A stretch of 48,551 nt of DNA. Source: an uncultured Opitutales bacterium (lineage in GTDB: Bacteria; Verrucomicrobiota; Verrucomicrobiia; Opitutales; Intestinicryptomonadaceae). Position 1 is the stretch's first letter. Each line of letters starts with the position of its first letter. The stretch lies in the NCBI GenBank assembly GCA_900548185.1, contig URJJ01000016.1:1-48551 (forward strand). Direction: 5' to 3'. The notes under the pieces are model-generated. The model was given only the letters and a program-made list of their open reading frames with translations. It was not told where the DNA came from and made no database searches. Below are positions 1 through 7,398 of the stretch, one piece after another. Position numbers and translations under genes: made by a program.

Positions 1-29
1 CGGCAGCGTCAGATGTGTATAAGAGACAG
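1..29 (+). other. Nextera read-1 transposase adapter (artefact)
   Basis: These bases match the 3' part of the Illumina Nextera read-1 adapter, including the 19-bp transposon mosaic end, which finishes at base 29. The reverse complement of the complete adapter ends the window. This is library sequence, not genome. Any reading frame starting in it begins with the artificial residues MYKRQ. Genomic sequence starts at base 30. Confidence 0.97.
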
Positions 30-878
30 CCGCCCCCGCGCCCAGTCCCGCAGCCTCCCGCCGAAAGGCCAGCGCCCCAGGCGCCGTTTGCCCGCGAAAG
101 CGCATCGGCTGCCAGAAATTTTGACGTAACCGAGATAACGCCGCCAAAAAGCGGGCAGGAATCGCCCGCATGGCTCCCCGCACGCCGCCCGGCGCAGGCT
201 CCGGCCGAGCCGCTTGACGTTGTCCGGGCAGCCGCCAAGGCGGCGCAGGCCCAGTTTTCCCGCGCCCAGCGCCAGCCGCAGGACACCCGCCCCAGCTCGT
301 CGCTCGGCTGGAGGTACCTGCGCCACCTGTCAAAGAGGTACGCCCTCTTTGAAACGCAGTCCGGTTCGCTTGTAATCCTCTCCGTGGCCTCCGCCCTGAA
401 GCGCATAAACTACGACAGGATAGTGCGCAATTTCGCAGGCGAAAAGCCCGCATCCCAGAGCCTCCTGATACCCGTCAACATCGAGTTCGACAGGGCCGAC
501 GACGAGATTTTCAGGCGCAGCCTGAAGGGTTTCGAGGTCTGCGGATTTTCCATAGAGGAATTCGGCGAACGCTTTTACAGGGTCTGCGCGGTGCCGCTTT
601 GGATTGAATTCGGGGACATCGAAAGGTTCATAAAGGACTTCGTGGAGCTGGCGCGCGAAGAGGGCGTTGCGATAGGCAAAAAGGCCCTGACCGACCGCGT
701 ATTCGCGGAACTTGCGGTAAAGATGGCCCGCGGCTCGCGCACGGTAGAGACCGAGTACGCGGCAAACGCCCTCCTGGACGAGCTGTTCGCCTGCAAAAGC
801 CCGATGTTTTCGCCCGACGGCAGGCGCACTTGCAAAGAGATAACCGCAGCCGAGCTCAGGGCGTTTTTCGGCGAATAG
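30..878 (+). CDS. mutL: DNA mismatch repair protein MutL, C-terminal part (5' truncated)
   Basis: The gene enters from outside the window, so only 282 residues of linker and dimerisation domain are seen; the N-terminal GHKL ATPase domain is missing. The first ~95 residues are a Pro/Ala/Arg-rich linker typical of MutL. The rest follows the MutL C-terminal fold: YALFETQSG, then LLIPVNIEF, VCAVPLWI, and the closing pattern SPDGRRT...ELRAFFG, which corresponds to the family's PHGRPT...EL..LF ending. MutL couples MutS mismatch recognition to downstream nicking and excision. The metal-binding DQHAxxE endonuclease motif is replaced by SVASALKR, and the ACHxA motif is also absent. This C-terminal half therefore looks nuclease-dead, like E. 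coli MutL. The call is firm at family level; the start is unknown. Confidence 0.85.
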   Translation, partial: PPPRPVPQPPAERPAPQAPFARESASAARNFDVTEITPPKSGQESPAWLPARRPAQAPAEPLDVVRAAAKAAQAQFSRAQRQPQDTRPSSSLGWRYLRHLSKRYALFETQSGSLVILSVASALKRINYDRIVRNFAGEKPASQSLLIPVNIEFDRADDEIFRRSLKGFEVCGFSIEEFGERFYRVCAVPLWIEFGDIERFIKDFVELAREEGVAIGKKALTDRVFAELAVKMARGSRTVETEYAANALLDELFACKSPMFSPDGRRTCKEITAAELRAFFGE

Positions 879-978
879 CCCGCGCATCCGGCGCATTTTG
901 CGCCGTCCGGAGGGCATGGGGCGCCCCGGCTCCGGGTTTAAATGCCAAACTTTCCGTTTTAAAAATTTCCGATTTTAT

Positions 979-1007
979 TTGACTGCGCTCCCCTTATGAA
1001 ATAAGAT
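979..1007 (+). promoter_or_regulatory. Sigma70-type promoter for the ADP-ribosylglycohydrolase gene
   Basis: TTGACT (979-984) and TAAGAT (1002-1007) are separated by exactly 17 bases. The predicted transcript start near 1014 leaves a ~40-nt leader that carries an AAAGGA ribosome binding site at 1041-1046, in front of the ATG at 1053. Confidence 0.65.
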
Positions 1008-1052
1008 GCGCCACGGCTAAAAAAGATAAACCCGTACGCGAAAGGAAACAGT

Positions 1053-2090
1053 ATGATCGGAGCAAGAGACAGATTCAAGGGCGCATGGTGGGGAGCGTTT
1101 GTCGCCGACGCGCTGGCGATGCCGACACACGGCTATCCGAAAAGGGAGCTCGTGGAGCTCGACTACGGGTTCGTGTCCGAAATGATGCAGCCCAGGGAGC
1201 CGTACCGGGACTTCGTGCTGGCCTCCCACCAGATTCCCCAGCTTCCGCCAGAATTCGACTATGTAGGAAAGAGGCGCGACGACTGGAAGCGCATCACGAC
1301 CCACCCCCACCGCAACCTCAAGGCTGGCGAAAACACGCTGCCGCTCGTGCTCGCCCTCCACATGGCGGCCTCCATGGCCGAATCCGGGGGCTTCAGCATC
1401 GACTCATGGATGGAAAGGTACAGGGCCGTCATGGTATCCGACGGCGGGCACAACGACACCTTCATCCCGTCCATACACCGCCGCTACTTTGAAAATCTCG
1501 CAAAAAAGACGGATCCCGAAGCGAACGGCTGCCCCGACGCCCACATATCCGACATCATGATTTTCATGCCCATAATCCTCGCCGCATACGCGGACCCGAA
1601 GAAGGCCCAGGGAGACCTCATAAGGGCCGTCAAAAAATTCACCATAGGCGAGGGCACGTTCAGCACCGCGATATTCATCATGGAAATCATGTGCTACATA
1701 ATGGGCGGCCTGAAGCTTGAGGACATACTGTTCGGCAAGATGAACCCGGACAGGCACTTCGCCCTGGCCTACCCCTACCGCCGCTGGATAAAGGCCGCAA
1801 ACGACGACGAGACCATGGCAGACCAGATAGGGCGCACTGCGGAGCTGGACAAGTCGGTAGTGCTGTCGCTCTACCTTGCATTGAAGTACGGGAGCGACTA
1901 CGAGAGCGCCCAGATTGCAAACGTAAATATCGGCGGGGAGACGACCGGGCGGGGGGCCTTCATCGGCATGCTCATCGCCGGCCAGTACGGCTCGCAGACG
2001 ATACCCGCCCGCTGGGGCGACAAGATGGTCTATTCGGGCGAAATCGCAGCCTGCGTGCATTCGATGTCCGGAATGGTTTTCAAGCAATAA
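1053..2090 (+). CDS. ADP-ribosylglycohydrolase family protein with altered metal site
   Basis: A 345-residue protein with the overall pattern of the ADP-ribosylglycohydrolase (DraG/ARH) family. It has a GAWWGAFVADALAMP start like the family's G..lGDAlG.P, and near the C-terminus ANVNIGGETTGRGAFIGMLIAGQYG, then IPARW. Classic members hydrolyse ADP-ribose linkages using two Mg ions held by TDD near residue 93 and GGDTDS near residue 295. Here these positions read GEN (92-94) and GGETTGRG (294-301), so most of the acidic ligands are replaced. Either metal binding has changed or the protein acts on another N-glycoside. No signal peptide is seen, so it is cytoplasmic. It is monocistronic, with its own promoter, a good RBS and a terminator. 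Family call solid, substrate unknown. Confidence 0.8.
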   Translation: MIGARDRFKGAWWGAFVADALAMPTHGYPKRELVELDYGFVSEMMQPREPYRDFVLASHQIPQLPPEFDYVGKRRDDWKRITTHPHRNLKAGENTLPLVLALHMAASMAESGGFSIDSWMERYRAVMVSDGGHNDTFIPSIHRRYFENLAKKTDPEANGCPDAHISDIMIFMPIILAAYADPKKAQGDLIRAVKKFTIGEGTFSTAIFIMEIMCYIMGGLKLEDILFGKMNPDRHFALAYPYRRWIKAANDDETMADQIGRTAELDKSVVLSLYLALKYGSDYESAQIANVNIGGETTGRGAFIGMLIAGQYGSQTIPARWGDKMVYSGEIAACVHSMSGMVFKQ

Positions 2091-2121
2091 CACCTATTCG
2101 CATACCATATTGTTTCCTTCG

Positions 2122-2148
2122 AGTCCGCCCGCAAGGCGGACTTTTTTT
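2122..2148 (+). terminator. Rho-independent terminator after the ADP-ribosylglycohydrolase gene
   Basis: An 8-bp stem (AGTCCGCC / GGCGGACT) with a 5-nt loop is followed by a run of T, 31 nt after the stop codon. Confidence 0.85.
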
Positions 2149-2284
2149 AGGGGTTGCCGCAGATTGGAACACTCCGAAGAGACGAAAGGGCATGCGGCGT
2201 TTGGCGGCGGGCCGGGCGGATTTTTCACATGCGTAAAAACTTATCCCAAAATCCGCAATCCGCTCTCTGACTGTCCCGCCCCCC

Positions 2285-2317
2285 AAAAAAAATCCCCCGG
2301 AGCATTCCGGGGGATTT
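2285..2317 (-). terminator. Rho-independent terminator of the META lipoprotein gene
   Basis: A perfect 12-bp stem (AAATCCCCCGGA / TCCGGGGGATTT) with a GCAT loop is followed, on the minus strand, by eight T (A run at 2285-2292). It lies 36 nt beyond the lipoprotein stop. Confidence 0.85.
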
Positions 2318-2352
2318 CATCCCGTGCGCTAAAAGCCGCGCAGGCGGGGCCG

Positions 2353-2838
2353 CTAGCGCCCCTCCGGCATCTCCGTCCTGGAGAACTTCATGAGAAGCTC
2401 GCCGCCCCCGTCCTCTTCGTCGTAAAACATCAGGGTGTCGCCATCGCGCACGATGATGTCGGTGGAGTCGATAGCCTTGAGGAACCTGGACTCGTACTCC
2501 GGATACGGCCCCATGCGCATGGTGACCGCCATCGGCGTAAACTCCACTTCGCCATCGGATTCAAAATTGAGGCCGCCGTTAAAGAGGTTGTTGCCCGACA
2601 TGCCGTGGACGCGCATGCCCTTTTCGGACTCCTTAAAGCTTATGAAAACCTTCCCGAAACCGGAACCGTCCGCAGGCGGAACGGCAATGTTTTCCTGCCC
2701 CTTGACATAGACGGGCGCCCACGCGGTGCCGTTCAAGTCGGCGGGGGAGGATGAGGCGAGCTTGCCGGAACCGGACTGGCATCCGGCGAGGGCCAGTGCG
2801 GCCGCAGCCGCAAGGATGAATGATTTTGCTGGTTTCAT
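2353..2838 (-). CDS. META-domain (HslJ-like) lipoprotein
   Basis: A 161-residue protein. The start chosen (ATG ending at 2838) gives a clean lipoprotein signal, MKPAKSFILAAAAALALAGC, with the lipobox LAGC; the longer reading adds 18 residues with no signal character. After a Ser/Gly linker comes the META/DUF306 pattern: LNGTAWAP near the start, IAVPPADGSGFGKVFISF, VHGMSGNNLFNGGLNF, and a closing DTLMFYDEEDGGGELLMKFSR. The family sits in the periplasm or outer membrane; E. coli HslJ is linked to heat and novobiocin stress, but a general biochemical role is not established. The RBS is weak. The gene is followed by its own terminator and is not clearly part of an operon. Confidence 0.75.
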   Translation of the reverse strand: MKPAKSFILAAAAALALAGCQSGSGKLASSSPADLNGTAWAPVYVKGQENIAVPPADGSGFGKVFISFKESEKGMRVHGMSGNNLFNGGLNFESDGEVEFTPMAVTMRMGPYPEYESRFLKAIDSTDIIVRDGDTLMFYDEEDGGGELLMKFSRTEMPEGR

Positions 2839-3005
2839 GAGATTTCTTATATGTTGGATCATGTTGAAATGAAGCGGGAACAGGGCCCTCAAGAGCGGTT
2901 ATCGGCCAAACGCAAACGCCAGTTAAGCCCCGGGGGAAACCGCAGCGAAAACGCGCGGCGCGGCGGCAGGCCGGGCAATGCAAAAAACGCCTCCGTCCGG
3001 CACCC

Positions 3006-3956
3006 CTAAGGGGTGCGCAGCAGGGGGGAGTTTTTGAAGCTTTCAAATATCTGGCCCGGGGAGAGCGGGCGGCCGTTCAGAAACTGCCCCGCAGGAAGCA
3101 TCCTCGCGCACGGCGCCTGGAGCGAGACCGCCCGCAAGACGCCGTCCCCGCAGGATATGCGCACCCCGCCCGAATCTGCGGAAATGATTTCGCCGGGAAC
3201 CCCCGGCGCGCGGGATGGCTCCGCGAAAGCCTCCCCTATCCTTATCTCTTCGCCACCAGTTTTTGCAATGCCGCCCCCGAATGCGCGCATGCGCCTGTCA
3301 AGCTCCGGCGCCGACATGGAAAAATCCAGGCGGGCGTCGTCTTTTGAAAGCTTTCTGGAGTACGTTGCAAGCGACTCGTCCTGCGGCTCAAAGCGAAGCG
3401 AGGCGGACGAAATGCCCCCAAGGCTGCCTGAGAGCAGATCCGCCGCGGCGCGCGCGATTTTTACGCGCAGGGAGGCTCCCGTCTCGCGCGGGGCAACCGG
3501 AGTTTCAACTGTGCCGCAGACGTCGCCCGCATCCATTTTGGGCGCGATGCGCATCAGGGTGACCCCCGTCTTTTCCATTCCCAGGGCCAGGGCCGTCTCA
3601 ATCGGGGATGCGCCGCGCAGGGATGGGAGCAGCGAACCGTGCAGGTTGAGGCATCCGAGCTTCGGGAAATCCAGAATTTCGCGCCTTAAAATCCTGCCGT
3701 AGGCCATCACGATTACGCAGTCCACGCCGAATGACGCCATCCACTCGACGCACTCCGCGCGCGGGGTTTCCTCCGGCCGCAAAAGCGGCACCCCGTTTTC
3801 AAGGGCCCACGCGGCGGCGGGGTTCGGCGAGAGCCTCCTGCCCCTGCCCTTCGGCCTGTCGGGGTTGGAGACCACGCACCTGAGAAGCCCGGCGGAGCGC
3901 AAAACCTCCATCGCGGGAAGCGCGACGGCGTCGGAGGCCATGAAGGCTGCGTTCAT
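3006..3956 (-). CDS. fmt: Methionyl-tRNA formyltransferase
   Basis: A 316-residue protein that formylates initiator Met-tRNA with 10-formyl-tetrahydrofolate. It begins with MNAAFMASDAVALPAMEVL, followed by VVSNPDRPKGRGRRL, both typical of Fmt. The catalytic triad is present as Asn104 and His106 in NLHGSLLPSLRGASPI and Asp142 in MDAGD, equivalent to E. coli N108, H110 and D146. The start codon overlaps the der stop as ATGA (3953-3956), so translation is coupled. Length and C-terminal beta-barrel domain are normal. A second, different formyltransferase at 30984 keeps the same triad but lacks the tRNA-type C-terminal half and acts on a sugar. Confidence 0.93.
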   Translation of the reverse strand: MNAAFMASDAVALPAMEVLRSAGLLRCVVSNPDRPKGRGRRLSPNPAAAWALENGVPLLRPEETPRAECVEWMASFGVDCVIVMAYGRILRREILDFPKLGCLNLHGSLLPSLRGASPIETALALGMEKTGVTLMRIAPKMDAGDVCGTVETPVAPRETGASLRVKIARAAADLLSGSLGGISSASLRFEPQDESLATYSRKLSKDDARLDFSMSAPELDRRMRAFGGGIAKTGGEEIRIGEAFAEPSRAPGVPGEIISADSGGVRISCGDGVLRAVSLQAPCARMLPAGQFLNGRPLSPGQIFESFKNSPLLRTP

Positions 3957-5533
3957 TTACCCTTGCGAAGCGCCTTCAGCTTCTGGCGCATCGCCTCCTT
4001 TTTGGCTATGAGCTTCTTGAGGGAGTGCTTGCGGCGCGGGTCGGAGCCTTCCTTTTTGGCGGCCGCGCGGCGCGCGGGCTTCCTGGCGGGCTTGTCCGGC
4101 TTCGGCCCCAGTCTGGCATTTTTTGCGGCCAGCCGCTCGTCGGCGCTGAGCTGCGTCTTGCCCACCGGGTCGAGCCTTAGGGGTACGCCCCCCAGGCCGA
4201 AAGCTTCGCGGAGGCTCTTTTCGAGGAAGCGCTTGTAGGCGTCGCTTAAAATGTCGGCGCGGTTGCAATAGAGGCGCAGGGTCACAGGCCGCTTGGAGGT
4301 CTGCACCGCGTAGTAAACCTTGAACCTGCGCCCGTTTACGTATTTGGGCGGGTTCTCCTCGATGAGCCGATTCAAAAGCAGGTTGATTTTCGGGGTCGGA
4401 AGGTCCTTTGCCATCTTGCGCTGAAGCTTGGCGCAGCCGATGAGCAGGCCCTCCATGCCCTTGCCCGCCTTGGCGGAGACGAAATGTATGGGGGCGTCCC
4501 CGAGGAAGAACAGGCGGTCGCGCACGGCCTCCTCGAATTTCTCGCGGAACTGGGAGGCGGAGGCGTAGCCGCGGACGCCGTCCTTTTTGAAGGCGTCGAC
4601 GGCGTAGTCCCACTTGTTTACAACCAGCATCACTGCGGCGCCCGACTCGATGATTTCCCCCGCGAGCTTCTGGTCGGCCTCGCCCACGCCCTCCATGGCG
4701 TCCAGCACCAGCATCACCACGTCGCACTGCGCTATCGCAGACTTGGTCCGCTGGGTCGAAAAGAAGTCGAGGGACGTGTTCACCTTGCGGCGCGCGCGCA
4801 CGCCGGCGGTGTCGAAAAATTCAAATTTGAGGACGCTTCCCCGGTCGTTTTCAAAGTCGATGTCGCATCTCACGCAGTCGCGCGTGGTGCCCGCCACGTC
4901 GCTTACGATGAGCCTGTTTGAGCCGAGCAGCCTGTTGCCTATCGAGCTCTTGCCCACGTTCGGCCTCCCGGCCACGCAGATTTTGACGCGGGCGTCCCCG
5001 GACGGCGCCTCCGCTGGGAGGTCCGGCAGAGGCCCCAGCTCGTCCTCGACGGCCTCCCACAGGGAGGCGACTCCACGCCCGTGCTCGGCGGAGACCGGGC
5101 ACACATGCCTGAAGCCCAACTTGTAAAAGTCGTGGACCCTGTCGTCGTGCCCGGGAACGTCGGCCTTGTTCGCGGCAAGGACGGCCCTGGCCCCGCTTTT
5201 CCTTATCTTGTCTGCTATCTTTTCGTCGAGCGGCGTCAGGCCCTCGCTGGAATCGACCACGAAAATGATGAGGTCGGCTGCGGAAATTGCGAATTCCGCC
5301 TGCTCGTCGGTCGCCTCGGCAATCACCTTCTGCGTCATTTCGGCCGTCGCGCCGATGCCGCCGGTATCCATTAGGGTCGCGCCGCAGCGCATCCTTTCGG
5401 CCACGATGTCGCGGGTCACCCCCGGCATGTCGTGGACGATTGAGACGCGCCGCCCCAGAAGCCTGTTGAAGAGCCTGCTTTTGCCAACGTTTGGCCGCCC
5501 CACAAGGGCTATCGTCATGTCGGAAGGGTTCAT
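3953..5533 (-). CDS. der: Ribosome biogenesis GTPase Der (EngA)
   Basis: A 526-residue double-GTPase needed for 50S subunit maturation. Two complete G domains are visible. The first has GRPNVGKS at residues 12-19, PGVTRD and NKAD; the second has GRPNVGKS again, then AGTTRD and NKWD. A KH-like domain follows (KINLLLNRLIEENPPKYV...). The last ~60 residues form a Lys/Arg/Ala-rich tail beyond the usual end of the family, probably an RNA-contacting extension. The first ATG is preferred because CAGGAAAAA lies directly before it; an internal Met at residue 6 is possible. It lies 9 nt after the aminotransferase stop and overlaps fmt, forming a three-gene run. Confidence 0.95.
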   Translation of the reverse strand: MNPSDMTIALVGRPNVGKSRLFNRLLGRRVSIVHDMPGVTRDIVAERMRCGATLMDTGGIGATAEMTQKVIAEATDEQAEFAISAADLIIFVVDSSEGLTPLDEKIADKIRKSGARAVLAANKADVPGHDDRVHDFYKLGFRHVCPVSAEHGRGVASLWEAVEDELGPLPDLPAEAPSGDARVKICVAGRPNVGKSSIGNRLLGSNRLIVSDVAGTTRDCVRCDIDFENDRGSVLKFEFFDTAGVRARRKVNTSLDFFSTQRTKSAIAQCDVVMLVLDAMEGVGEADQKLAGEIIESGAAVMLVVNKWDYAVDAFKKDGVRGYASASQFREKFEEAVRDRLFFLGDAPIHFVSAKAGKGMEGLLIGCAKLQRKMAKDLPTPKINLLLNRLIEENPPKYVNGRRFKVYYAVQTSKRPVTLRLYCNRADILSDAYKRFLEKSLREAFGLGGVPLRLDPVGKTQLSADERLAAKNARLGPKPDKPARKPARRAAAKKEGSDPRRKHSLKKLIAKKEAMRQKLKALRKGK

Positions 5534-5542
5534 TTTTTCCTG

Positions 5543-6721
5543 TCAGCGGTTGCGCAGCCTCGGGAGGATTTTTTCAATCCTGTCGGCCGCCTTTATCAGA
5601 TTTTCGTAGCTCGTGGAAAAGCTCGCGCGCAGATAGCCCTCGCCGGACTCCCCGAAAGCGGAGCCAGGAACCATCGCCACCTTCGCCTCGCCCAGTATGA
5701 GCCTGGCTGCATCCATCGAACTCATACCGAAATTCTTAATGCTCGGGAAGGCGTAGAATGTGCCGCGCGGCAGGCGGCATTCAAAGCCCAGCTCGTTGAA
5801 GCGCCTGACGATGAAGTCGCGCCTCTCGCGGTATTTGTCGCGCATGAACTCCATGTCGCCTCGGCCGTTGCGGAGCGCCTCAAGCGCGGCCTCCTGCGAG
5901 ATTATGGAGGCGCACATTATCGCATACTGGTGGGTCTTCATCATGGCGTCTATGATTTCCCTCGGGCCGCAGGCGTAGCCCATCCTGAAGCCCGTCATGG
6001 CGAAAGCCTTTGAAAAGCCGTGGATGAATATCGTGCGGTCGCGCATGCCGGGGATGGAGGCAATCGACGTGTGGGCGCCCTCGTAGGTGAGCTCCGAATA
6101 GATTTCGTCGCTTATTATTATGATGTCCTTTTCGGCGGCGAACTTCGCAAGCTCCTCGAGCTGCCCGCGGGTGGCGGTTCCGCCCGTCGGGTTTGTCGGG
6201 AAATTTATGATGAACGCCTTGACGCCCGGCTGCCAGGCCCTGCGGACCTCGCCCATGTCGAGCGCGAAGCCGTTTTCCCCGGATGTCCTGACGGGGACGG
6301 CCTGCGCGTGGCAGAGGGCGACGCTGGGGCTGTACGAGACGAAGCACGGCTCGTGGTACATCACCTTGTCGCCGGGGTCGAGTATGGCGCGCAGGGCGAC
6401 ATCTATGGCCTCCGAGGCCCCGACGCTCACGAGAATTTCGTTGTCGGGGCAGTACTGTACCCCGAAATTTTCCGCCACATAGTCGGCTATCGCCGCCCTG
6501 AGCGACTTCATGCCGAGGTTGTCGGTGTACGACGTCTTGCCCTTTTCAAGCGCGAAAATCGCCGCCTCGCGTATGTGCCACGGCGTCACGAAGTCGGGCT
6601 CGCCTATGCCGAGGGACACGGCGTCCTTCATGGTCGAGGCGATTGCGAAAAAGTCGCGTATGCCCGACTTGGGGAGCACCGAAACGTGCTTTGCTATGAA
6701 ATCCGAAACTTTTCTGCCCAT
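5543..6721 (-). CDS. PLP-dependent class I aminotransferase (aspartate/alanine/aromatic type)
   Basis: A 392-residue fold-type I aminotransferase. Landmarks are GIGEPDFVTP at the substrate entrance, NFPTNPTGG, the PLP-contacting Asp and Tyr in IISDEIYSELTY, the Schiff-base lysine in GFSKAFAMTGFRMGY, and the substrate-carboxylate Arg near the C-terminus in EGYLRASFS. This is the AspC/AlaT/PatA-like branch; the amino-acid donor cannot be fixed from sequence. It lies 37 nt downstream of an Lrp/AsnC gene, a pairing common for amino-acid-responsive aminotransferases, and upstream of der. A GGAAA element precedes the start. Confidence 0.88.
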   Translation of the reverse strand: MGRKVSDFIAKHVSVLPKSGIRDFFAIASTMKDAVSLGIGEPDFVTPWHIREAAIFALEKGKTSYTDNLGMKSLRAAIADYVAENFGVQYCPDNEILVSVGASEAIDVALRAILDPGDKVMYHEPCFVSYSPSVALCHAQAVPVRTSGENGFALDMGEVRRAWQPGVKAFIINFPTNPTGGTATRGQLEELAKFAAEKDIIIISDEIYSELTYEGAHTSIASIPGMRDRTIFIHGFSKAFAMTGFRMGYACGPREIIDAMMKTHQYAIMCASIISQEAALEALRNGRGDMEFMRDKYRERRDFIVRRFNELGFECRLPRGTFYAFPSIKNFGMSSMDAARLILGEAKVAMVPGSAFGESGEGYLRASFSTSYENLIKAADRIEKILPRLRNR

Positions 6722-6758
6722 GGTGTTTCCCGTGGAGTGTTTTTGGAGGGGGCGAAGC

Positions 6759-7241
6759 CTACGGCGAGACCGAAGGCCTGTCCTCGTTCGTGTTTTCGGC
6801 GTTCAGCATGAAGCCGTGGTACTTGTAGGCGCGCAAAAAGAAGTGCGTGGCGGTGGACACGACGCCGTGGATGCTCGCGAGGCGCTCGTACACGAAGCTT
6901 GCCACCTCCCTCAGCGAGCCCGCCTTTATGAAAATCAAAAGGTCGTAGGCGCCGCTCATAAGGTAGCAGGATTCGACCTGCTCGAACTTGCTCACGCGCT
7001 CGGCGAGCCTGTCGAAGCCGCCCTCGCGCTCGGGGCTTATCTTCAGCTCTATCGCCGCCCGAACCACGCTCTTGCCCTCGAAGTCCGGGTTGAAAACCGG
7101 AATCCAGCCGAGGAGTATGTTCTCGTCGGCGAGCTTCTTGAACTCGGCCTCGACCTCCTCCCTGGGCATGCTGAGAATTTTTCCGATTTGCCCGGCGTCG
7201 AGAGCCTCGCCGTCGAGCAGCAGTTTTAGGATTTTGTTCAT
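6759..7241 (-). CDS. Lrp/AsnC family transcriptional regulator
   Basis: About 160 residues with a winged HTH at the N-terminus (LDAGQIGKILSMPREEVEAEFKKL) and the C-terminal RAM/AsnC effector domain (VESCYLMSGAYDLLIFIKAGSLREVASFV...). Members bind amino acids and control metabolism of the same compounds. The gene directly upstream of the aminotransferase is a likely partner, and autoregulation is probable. The start is ambiguous between ATG at 7241 and GTG at 7250 (three residues longer); ATG is chosen because GGGGA lies just before it. It diverges from the GH43 gene. Confidence 0.85.
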   Translation of the reverse strand: MNKILKLLLDGEALDAGQIGKILSMPREEVEAEFKKLADENILLGWIPVFNPDFEGKSVVRAAIELKISPEREGGFDRLAERVSKFEQVESCYLMSGAYDLLIFIKAGSLREVASFVYERLASIHGVVSTATHFFLRAYKYHGFMLNAENTNEDRPSVSP

Positions 7242-7398
7242 AATCCCCACATATCTTGCACATCGCCCCCCGTTTTTAAACTATTTTTTTCAACAATCGC
7301 CATGCCTGCCGGGCCCCTGCGGAAAGCGGCCCCTTCCCGCCCCCGGCGCGCGAAATGCCTTGTGCTTTTCAAAAAAAACAGTCAATAATCCGCCCCGT

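Noticed and set aside
15..29. A start codon and residues MYKRQ for the first gene
   Set aside because: These bases are adapter; the mutL fragment has no visible native start.
2110..2754. Plus-strand frame opposite the META lipoprotein gene
   Set aside because: It crosses two terminators and is a mirror of the lipoprotein gene, which has a proper signal peptide and domain.
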